Assembly (NCBI GenBank): GCA_025617375.2
Contig: JAMYGW020000009.1
Coordinates: 1,364,001-1,428,000 of the forward strand
Reading direction: 5' to 3'
From: Acarospora socialis
Lineage: Eukaryota; Ascomycota; Lecanoromycetes; Acarosporales; Acarosporaceae
DNA length: 64,000 nt
In this document: positions 45,493 through 56,042 of the stretch, piece by piece
How the letters are laid out: every line of letters starts with the position of its first letter
Numbering within the stretch: the stretch's first letter is position 1
Translations under genes and position numbers: made by a program
The notes under the pieces: generated by a model
Seen by the model: the letters and a program-made list of their open reading frames with translations, nothing else
Told to the model about the DNA's origin: nothing
Database searches by the model: none

Positions 45493-48296
45493 CGCAGCGG
45501 ATACAATCGAAGCTGGCTAGGTACCTACCTGAGGCAGGTTACATGGACAGTGCTCCCTTCCCAGATAGGTAGAATCGAATTTGCGGAGCTAACTATCTAC
45601 GTTAGTAAAATGGTCTGTCGGTCTACCACTAAGGTAGTCAATTTCGGCCAAGCGAAAAGCGAGTTGACAAGCTTCCCCACATTTGAAGATACAGCTCCCA
45701 CCAACACAGAACCGGGAAGTAACATCAATGTATAACGACGCCTACAGACAATCCCGCTGAGAAGGTCCTTCCAGAGCTCAATGCCTTACTGACAGATGAG
45801 GTGACCACTTACTTGACCAAGGTGAAATTGGATATTGAGAGACAAGGTAGAGCTTTCTTACTCCACAGCGGGCAGGGTTGAGCAGCTCCGCTGGCTGGTT
45901 GGGGCTAGTTACAGCGTAAACTTTCCTTTCGGCTAAAAGACCTAAAGGCATACCTTAAGGAGATACGAGTACTCGTACTCTACTCGTACTACCTACGGCG
46001 CACTTTGGCATCGTCAACAACGCATCTTGTGATTGTATTACTCTTCTAAGATCAACGCAACCATGTGGCAATAATAACAATATCTCCCATTGACTTCCTT
46101 CATTCAATTCAGCATACCTTTCCTTATAGCTCGTCATTCTGTCGGGGATGAGAATCATGAAACAAACTATAACCACACAGGAAAGGTACCGTAACTTTGA
46201 TGCGTTATCGGCCCTTTTCACAACTCTCGACGCCTGATCCGTAATTGACAGCGTAAAGTGACTTCCGATCTGCTGCACGCGCTGACCCCGCCCTTTTTCT
46301 TTCACTCCCAGCCTTGTAACTTACAGCTCGGTGCGTAGCCAATAATCTCCAGCCTGGGTATAGTAAAACAGTTCTGGAGGAAGCTTTTACCGACGAGCTC
46401 TGACTGGATCTTTCGACGACATCCCATTCTCTTCCCTATTCCCATCCTCCTGTAACACTGTAATCCATGATATTCTTCGTTGTTGCTCACTGTACCGGTG
46501 TGTCGAACTTCGCTGGGACTATGGCTCCACTACGGCCAGCTTGGGCGCATTGTGTCTGCTAAAAGGCGACAGCCGATGATGGATCCGCTACTGTGGTTTT
46601 GGGATCCTATCATCACCTGGTTAACCCCATATCCATCTCTGGAGGCCCGAATTGCCTTTCCGACGCATGGAGACCTTGTTCAGCAGCATCCAACGACGGT
46701 TGATCGTCTCTGCTCCACGTGTGCTAGGCTTCCCATCAGCTCGGGGTGGTTGAACGACAACCCCCCAGTCGTCCATGTGTCGGTGTCCGCAGCACGAGCT
46801 ATTGCAGCCTTCTCTTTGCCTTGTCACTTTGGTCCTATTCGAGCCAAGAGATGTCGATAGTCTCTTCTCCTAGGAGTTATCCTCTGCCTCAGAGATCGAC
46901 CTTACGCTGTCATATTCAACGACCATCCGAGCTATGTTGAAAGGGATCGTTGCACCCACATCGTGGCGGCGCAGCCAATAGCGTAACAGTGTGAAAGGTG
47001 GATTTGCGACATGGAAATTGTCCGGTCGGCAAGCTGAGCTTGAATCAGGGTAGGATAAAAGAAGAGCTGCTTGGTTTGAGCTGTCAGCAGTGTAGATGGC
47101 TTGCCGGAGACGTACGTACAATTTGTTCATTCGGAGCTGTGATGGAGTCGGACTCTGACGATGTTTGGGGTGTTAGATGTTTCGCGGCCTTGGTCGCAAG
47201 TGTGGGAAGGCGCAAAATCGGCTGGGTATGCACCGTCCACAACCACCACCCACAAGACAACTTGCGAACGAATTCTGAATAAGAGAAACCGTCGGAAGGA
47301 TACGAAAGAACAGTTTGCATATGATTTTATGGAAAATAAAGCGTCACCGGGGCGTTGGGGTGGGTGTGACTGGAGTCATGCCCAAGGTTCATAATTAAAA
47401 TAGGGACCAAATCTTCCATGGATCTGGCCGGATAGCTTAACATTCTCAAACTGCCTTGTGTGGGTTGTAGAGTTGTACGTAATCTGCGCTTCGGCCTCCC
47501 CAACGCTTCCGCAAGGAACGCCTATGGGTTGTACGTAAATCTCTCGTAATTCCCCGAGACTACCCAGCAAACTTCTGTTTCCTGGGGACACGGTTGAGTT
47601 TCGAGGGCTGTCCGGCCAGATCCATCTGCCCCATCCGCCCCTTTCCAGACGAAGTAAATCCCTTAGGGGGTTTCGTATAGTTGGACCACCTGTAGTACGA
47701 GGCTACAGGGGCTCCAACTAGAGCTTTTGTCTTTTTGACCTATGGATATCATACCTGTGAGGCTGCGGTTACTTGGTGTTTTGGTATTGAGACCGCGACG
47801 CCGCGGGTTCGAATCCCACATCGTCCGAATTTTTTGGCCGCTTTTCAATTACGAACACCATGCATAGTCTACTCACAAAATATTTAGACAATGGCAAACG
47901 TATTGCTTTATTACAACCTCAAGTTGAAGGTGTGTCAAAGAAAGGCCTGACCGGTCGGCTTTAATCTCTTTGTTTTCAGCTTCTCTTTTTCGGACGAGTA
48001 AACAATGCCATTGTGTGACTGTCGGCTTTGTTTGCCAGTCTTACTCGGAGACGAGTACACGAGTATATAGGAGTGTTTTCGCCAGTCTCTCTTTCGCTCC
48101 TCATCAGGTTCATCCTTTTCATCCAGAGAATCATTGCTCATCGAAATTTTCTGCACGCTTGCCAGCAAAGCGCTACGAAGATCTTTGCGCCTCGCATTCG
48201 AAGGATCAAGGGATCTGATCAGACCTCAACACGTTAACTGCCCAGCGCTTCACTTTAGACAGCAAATCGGACCCATCTGCACGCTATTCGCACATC
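45493..48296. other. 2.8-kb gene-poor interval
   Basis: No protein gene is supported. Notable are a GTACTCGTACTCTACTCGTA string near 45,968, GTAGGTA-type motifs near 45,528 and the tRNA-like element at about 47,761-47,835. Open frames of up to about 130 codons on both strands lack domains, and one is antisense to the GSY1 start. Confidence 0.5.
47761..47835 (+). tRNA. tRNA-like 3' half with B box and Pol III terminator (probable pseudo-tRNA)
   Basis: GGTTCGAATCC at 47806-47816 matches the B-box/T-loop consensus exactly. It is flanked by a near-complete T stem (GCGGG/CCCAC, one C-A mismatch), then ATCGTCC as a possible acceptor strand and six T residues at 47830-47835 as terminator. I cannot find a convincing 5' acceptor strand or A box upstream, so I cannot assign an anticodon. 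It may be a decayed tRNA, an intron-containing tRNA I cannot fold by eye, or the head of a SINE. The minus-strand open frame across it (W-D-S-N-P-R) is the usual false protein from antisense tRNA. Confidence 0.35.
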
Positions 48297-49628
48297 ATGG
48301 CAAGATTCAGGAAATTCGTCCAGAACATCCGCCAAACATCAACCCTTATGTTCACCAAACCTGCTGCGAAACAACCGCGATCGGCCCCGGTGGACCTATC
48401 CTTAGAAATTCCATCCCCTCCGAACTCGTATCAACAGATACACGCATCCCCGACTATCGAATGCTGGAACCATACAGAGACTAGAACGGCGCTGCGCGTA
48501 ATGAACCCAGATGATGGCTCTTCATCATCGGCTTTCCCTGCGCCTCCGCCACCCTCCCGCTCCCCTCCACCTCCACCGCCTTCTCTCCATGAACTTTTCG
48601 ATGGTGATGATATCACACCCGAATCCTTCGAACTCCAAGTTACTGACGAGCAAGAAGATAGGGAACCAGAAGAGGCACTCTCCACCTACCCGCCCCGTCC
48701 TTCTTCACGGTTGGAAATGCGCTCGGAGGAGCTATCACCGCTTGACGGGTCACTCTTTCCACCAGTTATTACTTTCAAAGACAGCCCCTTCCCCGTCATT
48801 ACTATACAAGAAGCTAATGCCAGGATGCACAGGTCCACGCCACAGAAGATGCACCCGCTCAGTCAGAGCCAAGAGATCTTCCCAACCCCGCCTCTCGAAG
48901 AACGGCTTACGCGCAAAGGTCGACAGGTAGTGGAGACGATATTCTCTACCGCAAAGCTCGCGATAGCTACGAGTCCGGCTTTTAAACAGAAACTGATTCG
49001 CTTACCGAGTCGTGACAAGCCACTGCCTCCATACCCAAGAAACGAGACAACATTACCGAGGGGCGAGACAGCGAGGATCCTGCAAAGGATCTTCACTCCT
49101 GCTGCTGAACAAGCAAAGCGACATTCTCAAATGCAGAGCACTATCGACCATATGCTGGAAACTCTTCACAGTGGGAAAGAGGAACCTGTCAGTCCCAACA
49201 CACCGACTGGCTTGCTCAACTACCAGCCTCCAACACCTCCAATATGGCATGCTCATCTTACACCATCTTCCGCACATAATCCATCGGGCTTGGGCATTGA
49301 TCTTGGAACTGGCTCCTCCTCCTGGCAATTACCAGCCTTCTGGACCGGAAATAGCAGGGTCATAGACGGCAAAAGCTATAGCTCCTTCCCGCGGCAATCG
49401 CTCAAATGGCAGGCCAGAGATATAATCCTGAATTATAACGGAAGAATTTCACGCTTCGACGGGGACTATTTCACCCATAGATCCGACAAACGGAAGAGGT
49501 TCTTAGAGGAGGATTGGGAACATTGGGTGGAACAGATGATTTTGGCAAAAAAGCTGGCCCGGAGAATAACACTCATGCTGGAAAATATTGGGGAGTTCTC
49601 CATTGATTTCGAGAAATGGGCTCAATAA
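48297..49628 (+). CDS. Unrecognised 443-aa proline/serine-rich protein
   Basis: I do not recognise a family. It is a single uninterrupted exon from ATG to TAA. A basic N-terminus (M-A-R-F-R-K-F-V-Q-N-I-R) is followed by a proline-rich tract (P-P-P-P-S-R-S-P-P-P-P-P-P) near residues 80-95. An acidic stretch follows, then alternating basic/proline segments, and a Trp-rich charged C-terminus (E-E-D-W-E-H-W-V-E-Q). There is no signal peptide or membrane segment. The length of the open frame and its codon choice argue that it is real. Function is unknown; it looks largely disordered except for the last 100 residues. Confidence 0.7.
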   Translation: MARFRKFVQNIRQTSTLMFTKPAAKQPRSAPVDLSLEIPSPPNSYQQIHASPTIECWNHTETRTALRVMNPDDGSSSSAFPAPPPPSRSPPPPPPSLHELFDGDDITPESFELQVTDEQEDREPEEALSTYPPRPSSRLEMRSEELSPLDGSLFPPVITFKDSPFPVITIQEANARMHRSTPQKMHPLSQSQEIFPTPPLEERLTRKGRQVVETIFSTAKLAIATSPAFKQKLIRLPSRDKPLPPYPRNETTLPRGETARILQRIFTPAAEQAKRHSQMQSTIDHMLETLHSGKEEPVSPNTPTGLLNYQPPTPPIWHAHLTPSSAHNPSGLGIDLGTGSSSWQLPAFWTGNSRVIDGKSYSSFPRQSLKWQARDIILNYNGRISRFDGDYFTHRSDKRKRFLEEDWEHWVEQMILAKKLARRITLMLENIGEFSIDFEKWAQ

Positions 49629-50754
49629 TTTCCGGAGAATGGGCATTTGATACGGCGGTAATCTGATCTTCTGGACACAGCACTTGAGGTCAACTTGGTA
49701 TATAAATCTATACATCAACATCTAATGAACAATATATACGAATCGTAAAGTTATACTGGGAGCAAACAAAGTAAGCACGATCACACACGTGAAATTAGCT
49801 TAGCACAATCTCATAAACTTCTAACTTTAAATAGTCATTTGAGATATCATTGTATAGCTAGATCAGTATCACGAGTTTAATTTCATGCTGCTGAACCTCC
49901 ATCCAGTACATGCATCCTCAACTTGGTCTACCTACCTCCGGGATACCATACCGATCAAATAGTTCAGGTTACTTTCAGGACCGGCTGCCGATAGTCACCG
50001 AGTCCCACTGGGTAGGGGACAGGAATTAGGTGCGGATGGCCTTTCTTACCCGTTGGCTTCCCCGCAACAACTGTCTGATATTAAATCATGTCATCACGTC
50101 TTCTCCTCCCTGGGCTAATTGCTATCTGAGGTGGCTTGATCCTGCTGTACACCTCACGTGAGAGAACCAAGAGGGTTACGTCGACTACACAAGAGGCATG
50201 TGATTCAACTTAGGGTCTCCGGCAAGATTGTCTTCCCGCAACGATATTATTGTGTTTCTTTATTCTCAGCACAATGATAAACTCTAGCGGGCGATTGAAC
50301 ATTGCCCCAAAGTTCATCGAACGATGACCTTGTCCCTCAAGCGCTTTTTGTCTCAACATCCACGCACAAAGCGGCCTATTTCTTTCGCTTCCCTCGACGG
50401 CGACAATGGCCATTGTTGCTGGGCACTTCTTTGTGCACATCTCTACCCACAATGCCACTCGACCCTCAAGCAGCTACTATATATACCGCCCATATCACCG
50501 TTGGAGATTTTCTTTCCTCATCACCTGGATTATCCAAGGAAGACACTATCAAGACACAGAGAGGTTCTTTCGCTCGAGACTCTTCGCTCAGACCAAGAAC
50601 AAGCCGGCTGCATTGAACAGACATTCAATACAACATCGCTCAACCTTGCAATCAAGCTAAGAACTCGGACTTAAACGCTCTCGAACTCTTGACTTCTGCG
50701 GACTTCCAGACGATCAATATCTTTTCTTCGCACAGCCACCCCAACACCTTCAAT
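49629..50754. other. Intergenic, no gene recognised
   Basis: The part from 50,300 on carries several overlapping short open frames and reads like a long CT/CA-rich 5' leader of the next gene. Confidence 0.4.
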
Positions 50755-51420
50755 ATGCCTTCACACGCAGCCGCTGGCTGTCTCGCGAGGACTTTCTCTT
50801 CTCTTCACCTCTCGCCCCCGGCTGAGCGACCCAGCACTCCCCCTTCGCCCGAAGTCCCCCTATCCCCATCATCTGCATCCTCATTCATCATGCTGACGCC
50901 TCCATCGCCAACTTTGGCATCCCCGACTCTGGACTCCCCCATCGGCCATCCTCCTGCACCACCCAGCTCGCCCACTGAGCCGGAGGGGCGTGGCCGCAAG
51001 CGGGAACGCTCCCCGTCCCCCTCAGCTTCGCTCCGCTTCGGCCGCCTACGGCTTACGAGCCCAGAAACATCCCCGACACGCTCGCGCTCTCGGTCATGCT
51101 CTCCACGGCGTGACCCATCTCCTGCGAACCACCGCTCTCGCTCTCCGCCAGCGGGCCGTCCACTCACCATACCCTCCGATTTTGAGTTCTCATTCTCGTT
51201 CTCTTTGGACGAGGAGATCTCGGCTTCGGAATACTGGGACAACTTAGAGACGGAGCAATTTAAGTGGGAGATGCACGAGATCGTGGAGGCTTCCGCCTGC
51301 CCACCGAACTGCAATTGCAATCCCGATCTTTGGGAGGACGCGGTGGCTGATTCATTCGATTGGGACTCCTTTTTTGAGACCCTTCAAATTCGGAGAGCAC
51401 GAGAGGCTGAAATTGAATGA
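50755..51420 (+). CDS. Unrecognised 221-aa SP/RS-rich protein
   Basis: No family recognised. I start at the ATG at 50755 (M-P-S-H-A-A-A-G-C); the open frame extends 22 codons upstream without another ATG. The N-terminal half is Ser/Pro-rich with many S-P and T-P sites, a basic patch G-R-G-R-K-R-E-R that may be a nuclear signal, and an R-S-R-S-R-S-C-S-P-R-R run like SR proteins. The last 70 residues are acidic and aromatic, with a C-P-P-N-C-N-C-N cluster and paired W-D motifs. That suggests a small folded or activation-like region. Single exon; expression not shown. Confidence 0.6.
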   Translation: MPSHAAAGCLARTFSSLHLSPPAERPSTPPSPEVPLSPSSASSFIMLTPPSPTLASPTLDSPIGHPPAPPSSPTEPEGRGRKRERSPSPSASLRFGRLRLTSPETSPTRSRSRSCSPRRDPSPANHRSRSPPAGRPLTIPSDFEFSFSFSLDEEISASEYWDNLETEQFKWEMHEIVEASACPPNCNCNPDLWEDAVADSFDWDSFFETLQIRRAREAEIE

Positions 51421-52245
51421 CAGAGCAAAAGGGCCCATCCTGCAACTAATACATATAATATATATTGGAAACAAAAAAGACTGGGGAAAAACAAGAAAAT
51501 AGAAAAACAGGCTGACGCTCCTTTTCTTTTCTAGGGATCTCCTTCGAATGCTTAAGGGATTCTCTGAAAGGAGAGGCGTTTTGGAATGTTTCGGGTGGGT
51601 ACTTGGATGGAAAGGAAAACGAAAGGTAAGAAGAATAGCTTGCCGTGCTGTGAGAAGACACTACAGTATCCTAATTGAGAAACAAATTGAATCTCTTGCC
51701 TTCCGAAAAGACAAATATGCGATTGACTGCGACCAAAACTGTGACTATCATCGCATAGTGTAATAGGTATCATAGTAGTTTCTTTACACAAAAGCCCCGC
51801 ACAGCGTTTAGTTCTAAGACAACAACAACATTAACTTCCAACAACTTATCAGCCCAAACAGTGTGTCAACCACACTCAATGACCTATCTGTTATTTCGTC
51901 CATGCCACAAGAACTCTCATCTACCTCGCTGCCACCCTCAACACAAGTACAAAAGGTCTTATGACAGGCGCATAAAGCCAAGGCCTACTCAACGAATCAG
52001 GCACATAAGCCCCGACACGGGTACGGTCACAGAGGCCAGTTGTGACGAGAGCACACGGTGACGAAGTCTTCTCCTCCCCTGACGCCCCGCCTACCTACGT
52101 AAGCTCACGTAAGCCCCCACCAACGGCAGTGGCATCGTACGTACGAAGTACCGGAGTCTACGTAAGCCCTGCCGAGACGGCGGCACACATGGCTCTGAGC
52201 GACGCGGAGGTGGTTGGGAAGTCTGAGATCGACAGTTGGCTTCGC

Positions 52246-52362
52246 TGTACAGCAGGATGATGCGGAGTAGTTGAAGGATTGCTCAACTATACAGCAGGAT
52301 GCTGTAGGATGCTGCATGGTGTGTGAATAATGGCCCAGCTATACAGCAGGATGCTGCAGGTA
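52246..52362. repeat. Interspersed TATACAGCAGGATGCTG repeats
   Basis: TACAGCAGGATG occurs three times (about 52,248, 52,290 and 52,342), two with TATA before and CTG after, separated by unique sequence of 30-40 bp. Confidence 0.75.
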
Positions 52363-52478
52363 GCGGGGATGCCTTTCCTTTTAGCAGTCACGGCATCTCA
52401 ACTCAGGGGGTGTGTTGGAACTGCAAAGGGTCCACAGGTTTCATGCTGAGTGCCAAGGCGTGTGTATGACCTATCCCA

Positions 52479-52822
52479 CAGCAGAGGCATATTCCTTCAA
52501 AAGATGCAGTGTTATTACTTGGCGCCCCCAGAACACAGTCCGCTTGTGTCACGATAATCACGGCGAAGTCAAATCCTCCATGTTTAACCTGATCAGCATC
52601 CTTCGAGCAATGTCCCCGCGGAGAGGTCAGGCACGGTCACGAAAGATGCCCCGGCAGAGGCATATTTCGTTCAAAAATTGTACGTCGGTATTTGGAGCCC
52701 CCAAAACGCGGCCCGATTGTGTCACAACAATCAAGGCGAAGTCGGATCCTGCATGTTCAACCCTGGTTAACATCCTTCGAGGCAAAGTCCCCGCCGGGGG
52801 ACAGGCACGGTTATAAAAGAGT
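52479..52822. repeat. Two-copy imperfect tandem repeat in the promoter of the 53-kb secreted protein
   Basis: Copy 1 at about 52,479-52,648, copy 2 at about 52,652-52,822. Shared blocks include GCAGAGGCATATT, TTCAAAA, GCCCCCA, TTGTGTCAC, AATCA, GGCGAAGTC, CATCCTTCGA, GTCCCCGC and CAGGCACGGT. Copy 2 ends in a TATA box where copy 1 has TCACGAAAG. Confidence 0.85.
52812..52818 (+). promoter_or_regulatory. TATA box of the secreted cysteine-rich protein gene
   Basis: TATAAAA located 231 bp upstream of the ATG at 53049, at the end of repeat copy 2. The intervening CT-rich stretch looks like a leader. Confidence 0.5.
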
Positions 52823-53048
52823 GGTTGAACCCACAGTAAACAGGACACACACAGAGCTCGTTGATTCTTCTCTCGTCTTCTTCAGCTCAGCTACCTTGAC
52901 CTATTTCAAAAGCTTTCAGCAGCCTCGAAGGTCCGTCTTCCTCCCACGCGGTCTGCCCCTGGCATGTTGGTAGCGCGCTTACTGACAAAGCCCAAAGTAC
53001 CGTCCATCATCCATCCATCCCCCGAAACTCAATCCACCTCCCGCGACC

Positions 53049-53336
53049 ATGAAGACCGCATTCCTCCAACTCGCCCTCGCGGCCCTATCCTACGGCTACG
53101 TCGTCAACATCTACCAATCAAGCGATTGCACCGGTGACCCCACGACTTTGGATCTGGCCTCTGATGGTAAATGCTCCGGCGTCGAGGCAGGCTCCTCGGT
53201 CAAGTACCAAAGCGATATCGGATGCGTGCTCTCCACCTACGACTCCGCAAACTGTGGTGGGCAGAAGGCGGTCGCCAGGTCACAGAATGCTTGCTTCGCC
53301 CCCGGCTATCAAATCAAGGGCGTCATCTGCCACTAG
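53049..53336 (+). CDS. Small secreted cysteine-rich protein (95 aa)
   Basis: No named family recognised. Residues 1-17 form a signal peptide (MKTAFLQLALAALSYGY). The mature domain of about 78 residues has six cysteines in motifs D-C-T, K-C-S-G, G-C-V-L, N-C-G-G, A-C-F-A-P and I-C-H, enough for three disulfides. Size, secretion and Cys pattern are those of fungal effector-like or apoplastic proteins, but nothing in sequence shows a target. Single exon with a TATA box and duplicated promoter segment upstream. Confidence 0.8.
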   Translation: MKTAFLQLALAALSYGYVVNIYQSSDCTGDPTTLDLASDGKCSGVEAGSSVKYQSDIGCVLSTYDSANCGGQKAVARSQNACFAPGYQIKGVICH

Positions 53337-54403
53337 ATGACCGTAGCCCAGTTAGCACTTTTCTGCAGTTGCCGCTACAGTTTGGGATAGGAAGGGATGA
53401 TATGGCTCGGTTTTGAGAGGAGAATCCGGACATTCTTTTGAGCCGTCGATATGTGGTAGTCAGGGGAAGGATTTGAGATGAGTCTCTTAGTCACCATTTC
53501 CTTTCCGTCTTTTAAGTGGGAACCTCATCACAATATCAATCTTTTTTGGACTAAGGAGGCTTTCTCAGGGATTTCAGCCCTAGTTTAACCTAGCTTCATG
53601 CCACCTGACACTGCTTAGTCAGCACACACATACAAAGGTTATGTTATGCATTGCATGTATCCTAGAAGCTGTTGAGTGGAGCAGTGAGATTCGGAGAGAC
53701 GGGAGGGAGGGAATGTAGAGTGAGGTGAGATGCAGAAGGAGAAGTCATTGGGTGGGTAGGGTCTGCAGCATTGGAGCATAATACGGGCAACGTGAGGTGG
53801 ATTAGGCGGAAAGGCTGCGATATGGTAATAAACTCAGACGAAAGTGATTATGGAGCAGTCAGTGCCAGATAAATTCATGGCACTGAATCCGTTTCTCAGA
53901 CATAGTTGACAGTGTCACACCCCATCCTACCTTAACCCTCACCTCCCGGACCTAAGCACTACCATTCCCGTTCACAGGCAGTGGAGTACGGGGGTGGTCG
54001 TGTAGAGGAGCAGTGTGGAGTAGGGTAGGATAGTATAGGTATGGTAACTGTAAAACGAACTCGCAGAGAAGGGGCCAGACATGGCAGACTCTCAGAAGGA
54101 CTGGTACTCGAACATCCAATGTCGTCTGACTGGACGCCCTCGAATCCATATTCAAGTATTGTTAGCAGTCACGATTCCCCCCTTCTCGACCAGAAGACCC
54201 ACCTATTCCTTCTGAGCAGTGGAGTCCGGGTTTGATAATGGTAGAAAAAGAGTAGAGTAAGGTGAGATAGGAAAGGGCTGGGTATGGAAGGAAGGTAAGT
54301 AGACTGGCAGAAGGGGTCGGGTGGTAAATTCTTGGACGGACATATTTATCAAGTGGACAGAGCCACAAGACGATAAAGAACCCCAAAACACTGCCCTCCA
54401 TAC
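53337..54403. other. Intergenic with tandem duplication at the DUG3 3' end
   Basis: No gene is supported. 53,340-53,940 shows nothing; 53,950-54,430 is a two-copy repeat reaching into the last DUG3 codons. Confidence 0.5.
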
Positions 54404-54430
54404 TCAAGTATCGTTAACAGTCGCATTCCA
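53950..54430. repeat. Two-copy diverged tandem repeat including the DUG3 stop region
   Basis: Copy A about 53,950-54,185, copy B about 54,195-54,432. Aligned blocks in order: CAGTGGAGT-CGGG, GGAGTAGGGTAGGATAG versus AGAGTAAGGTGAGATAG, TATGG, GGCAGA, GAAGG, and finally CATATTCAAGTATTGTTAGCAGTC versus the same stretch with four changes. In copy B that final block is the end of the DUG3 reading frame. Confidence 0.65.
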
Positions 54431-55654
54431 CCACTCCTCAGCCCCAACCTCCCCCACACTCACATCCCCATCTCCCTCAACCACCACCGCACAATTCTTC
54501 CGCACAAGCCTCCACTCCCCCCTATCGAACGTGCTCGGCTCACTCGCAACAACCACATGCCGCCCATGCTCCTCCGCCCTCTTCCACGCCCTCGGATTCC
54601 CCCTCTCCTCGCCGTCCGCACTCCCCGGATACTTCCGATTGAGCGTCACGCCCGCCGTCGTCGAGTAATACAGACTGGGCGGCTGCTCCGTCGCGTGGTT
54701 CCGGACCCGAAACGCAAGCAGCCGCTCGCCGTCCGTCGTCGCGAGGTTGAGGCTGTTCGGCTGCGCTTTGTCCGCGCCGAGCACTTTCTGCTGCAGCGAA
54801 ATGACCGTCTCCACAGCCCGCCGTAGCGCGCTAAACATATGCATCGTTGAGTACGACTCGCTCTCCCACGCGTCCTTGCCCGCACCATCGGTAAGATACG
54901 TAATGTACAGCGCAGCGAGGTGTTCGGAGTCCGTAGAGCCGGCGATGTGTGCGTAGGCGTCGGCGGACAGGAGGTCGCAGAGGGGCCGGCGGATGGCGAG
55001 GAAGTCGGCGATGACGCCGTTGTGCATGAAGGCGTGGCGGCCGAAGGTGAAGGGGTGGTTGTTGACGGACGAGGTGGCGGTCGCGGTCGCGGCGCGGATG
55101 TGCGCGAAGCAGGCTGTGGTAGACGTGTTGGCGCAGATGGAGCGGAAGTTGAGGTCATTGAGCGGGGGTTGTGGGGTGCGGTAGAGGGCGGGGAGGAGGG
55201 GCGCGAGGGGACGTGGGTGAACATTGGAAGAGGGAGTGTTGGTGCGATTGCTGCTGTGATTGTTGGGGTCCTCGCGGCTGGGTGGTTTGGTGCTGTGCGT
55301 GAAGGACGACCGCGCGTTGGTGTACCATGCCACGCCGATGCCGTCGACGTTGAAGAGTCGGTTGCGCGCGGAGATTTCGTGCTCGGTGGTGATGTTGTTG
55401 GGGTCGTGGGAGAGGAGGTACGGGAGGTAGTGCTCGTGTACTTGCTTGGAGAGGGAGTGGGCCTGTGGCCTTGCTGTTAGTGCTGGTAAATAATTGAGAG
55501 GTAAGGGAGGGGAGGTGATGGTACAGGCGTGACGAGGACGTCTTCGAGTAAACACTCCTCCGTCTCGGAGATGTATGCGAACCAGCTGTTATATGTTGTT
55601 GGTTAACTGCTGTCGCTGCTTCTTAAGCCATGTGCTGGTCACTTACCGGCACAT
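54404..55654 (-). CDS. Class-II glutamine amidotransferase, DUG3-like
   Basis: Ntn-type glutamine amidotransferase; in yeast Dug3 works with Dug2 in cytosolic glutathione breakdown. Three exons (55654-55647, 55585-55525, 55462-54404) encode 375 aa. The 8-nt first exon encodes M-C and part of R; after Met removal Cys2 is the catalytic nucleophile, and splicing gives the family start M-C-R-W-F-A-Y-I-S. Further motifs are A-H-S-L-S-K-Q (substrate loop), G-I-G-V-A-W-Y, A-H-I-R-A-A-T, N-N-H-P-F-T-F-G and F-M-H-N-G-V-I. A low-complexity Ser/Asn/Pro insert lies at about 85-115. The unspliced frame starting at 55555 would lack the catalytic Cys. Confidence 0.9.
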
Positions 55655-56042
55655 TACGGTATCTTGGTGGTTGGTTGGCGTTGGTGGAGAGGTTTGTGTA
55701 GGTAGTTTGTTTACATCTTCGTACTCGGGGTTTGGTTGACAAGTTTGTTAATGTCATTTCAGAATCACATCAACAGTACCAACATGATCTAAATGAGAAA
55801 CGATAAAGAGTCTACAGTCATGCTTGATAATGACAAGGCCAGTTCTCGAGCTTGGTTATGGGCATATTTCGTTCCGACATCACCCACTCAGTCAAACTCC
55901 TACAACTCCAACAGCAACATCTTAACGTTGTTCCCTTCTAGGCCTTACTACTCCCAATCATCTTTAGAACCCAATTGCGACAAACTATACCCTTCCGCAC
56001 CCCTCCTACCTTTTCCCCATCCAGCTTTATACTTCCCCCACA
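55655..56042. other. DUG3 promoter and 3' flank of the next gene
   Basis: 388 bp; no gene recognised. Confidence 0.45.

Larger units (their letters stand above)
51421..53048. other. Intergenic with repeats upstream of the secreted protein gene
   Basis: No gene is supported. From 52,090 the sequence is built of repeats: three CTACGTAAGC-like units (52,094-52,165), three TATACAGCAGGATG units (about 52,246-52,355) and a 170-bp tandem duplication (52,479-52,822). Confidence 0.6.

Noticed and set aside
47663-47848. Minus-strand 61-codon frame containing W-D-S-N-P-R
   Set aside because: This peptide is the usual artefact of translating antisense to a tRNA T-arm.
54920-55480. Plus-strand 186-codon valine/glycine-rich frame
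   Set aside because: Antisense to the DUG3-like exon 3, no domain.
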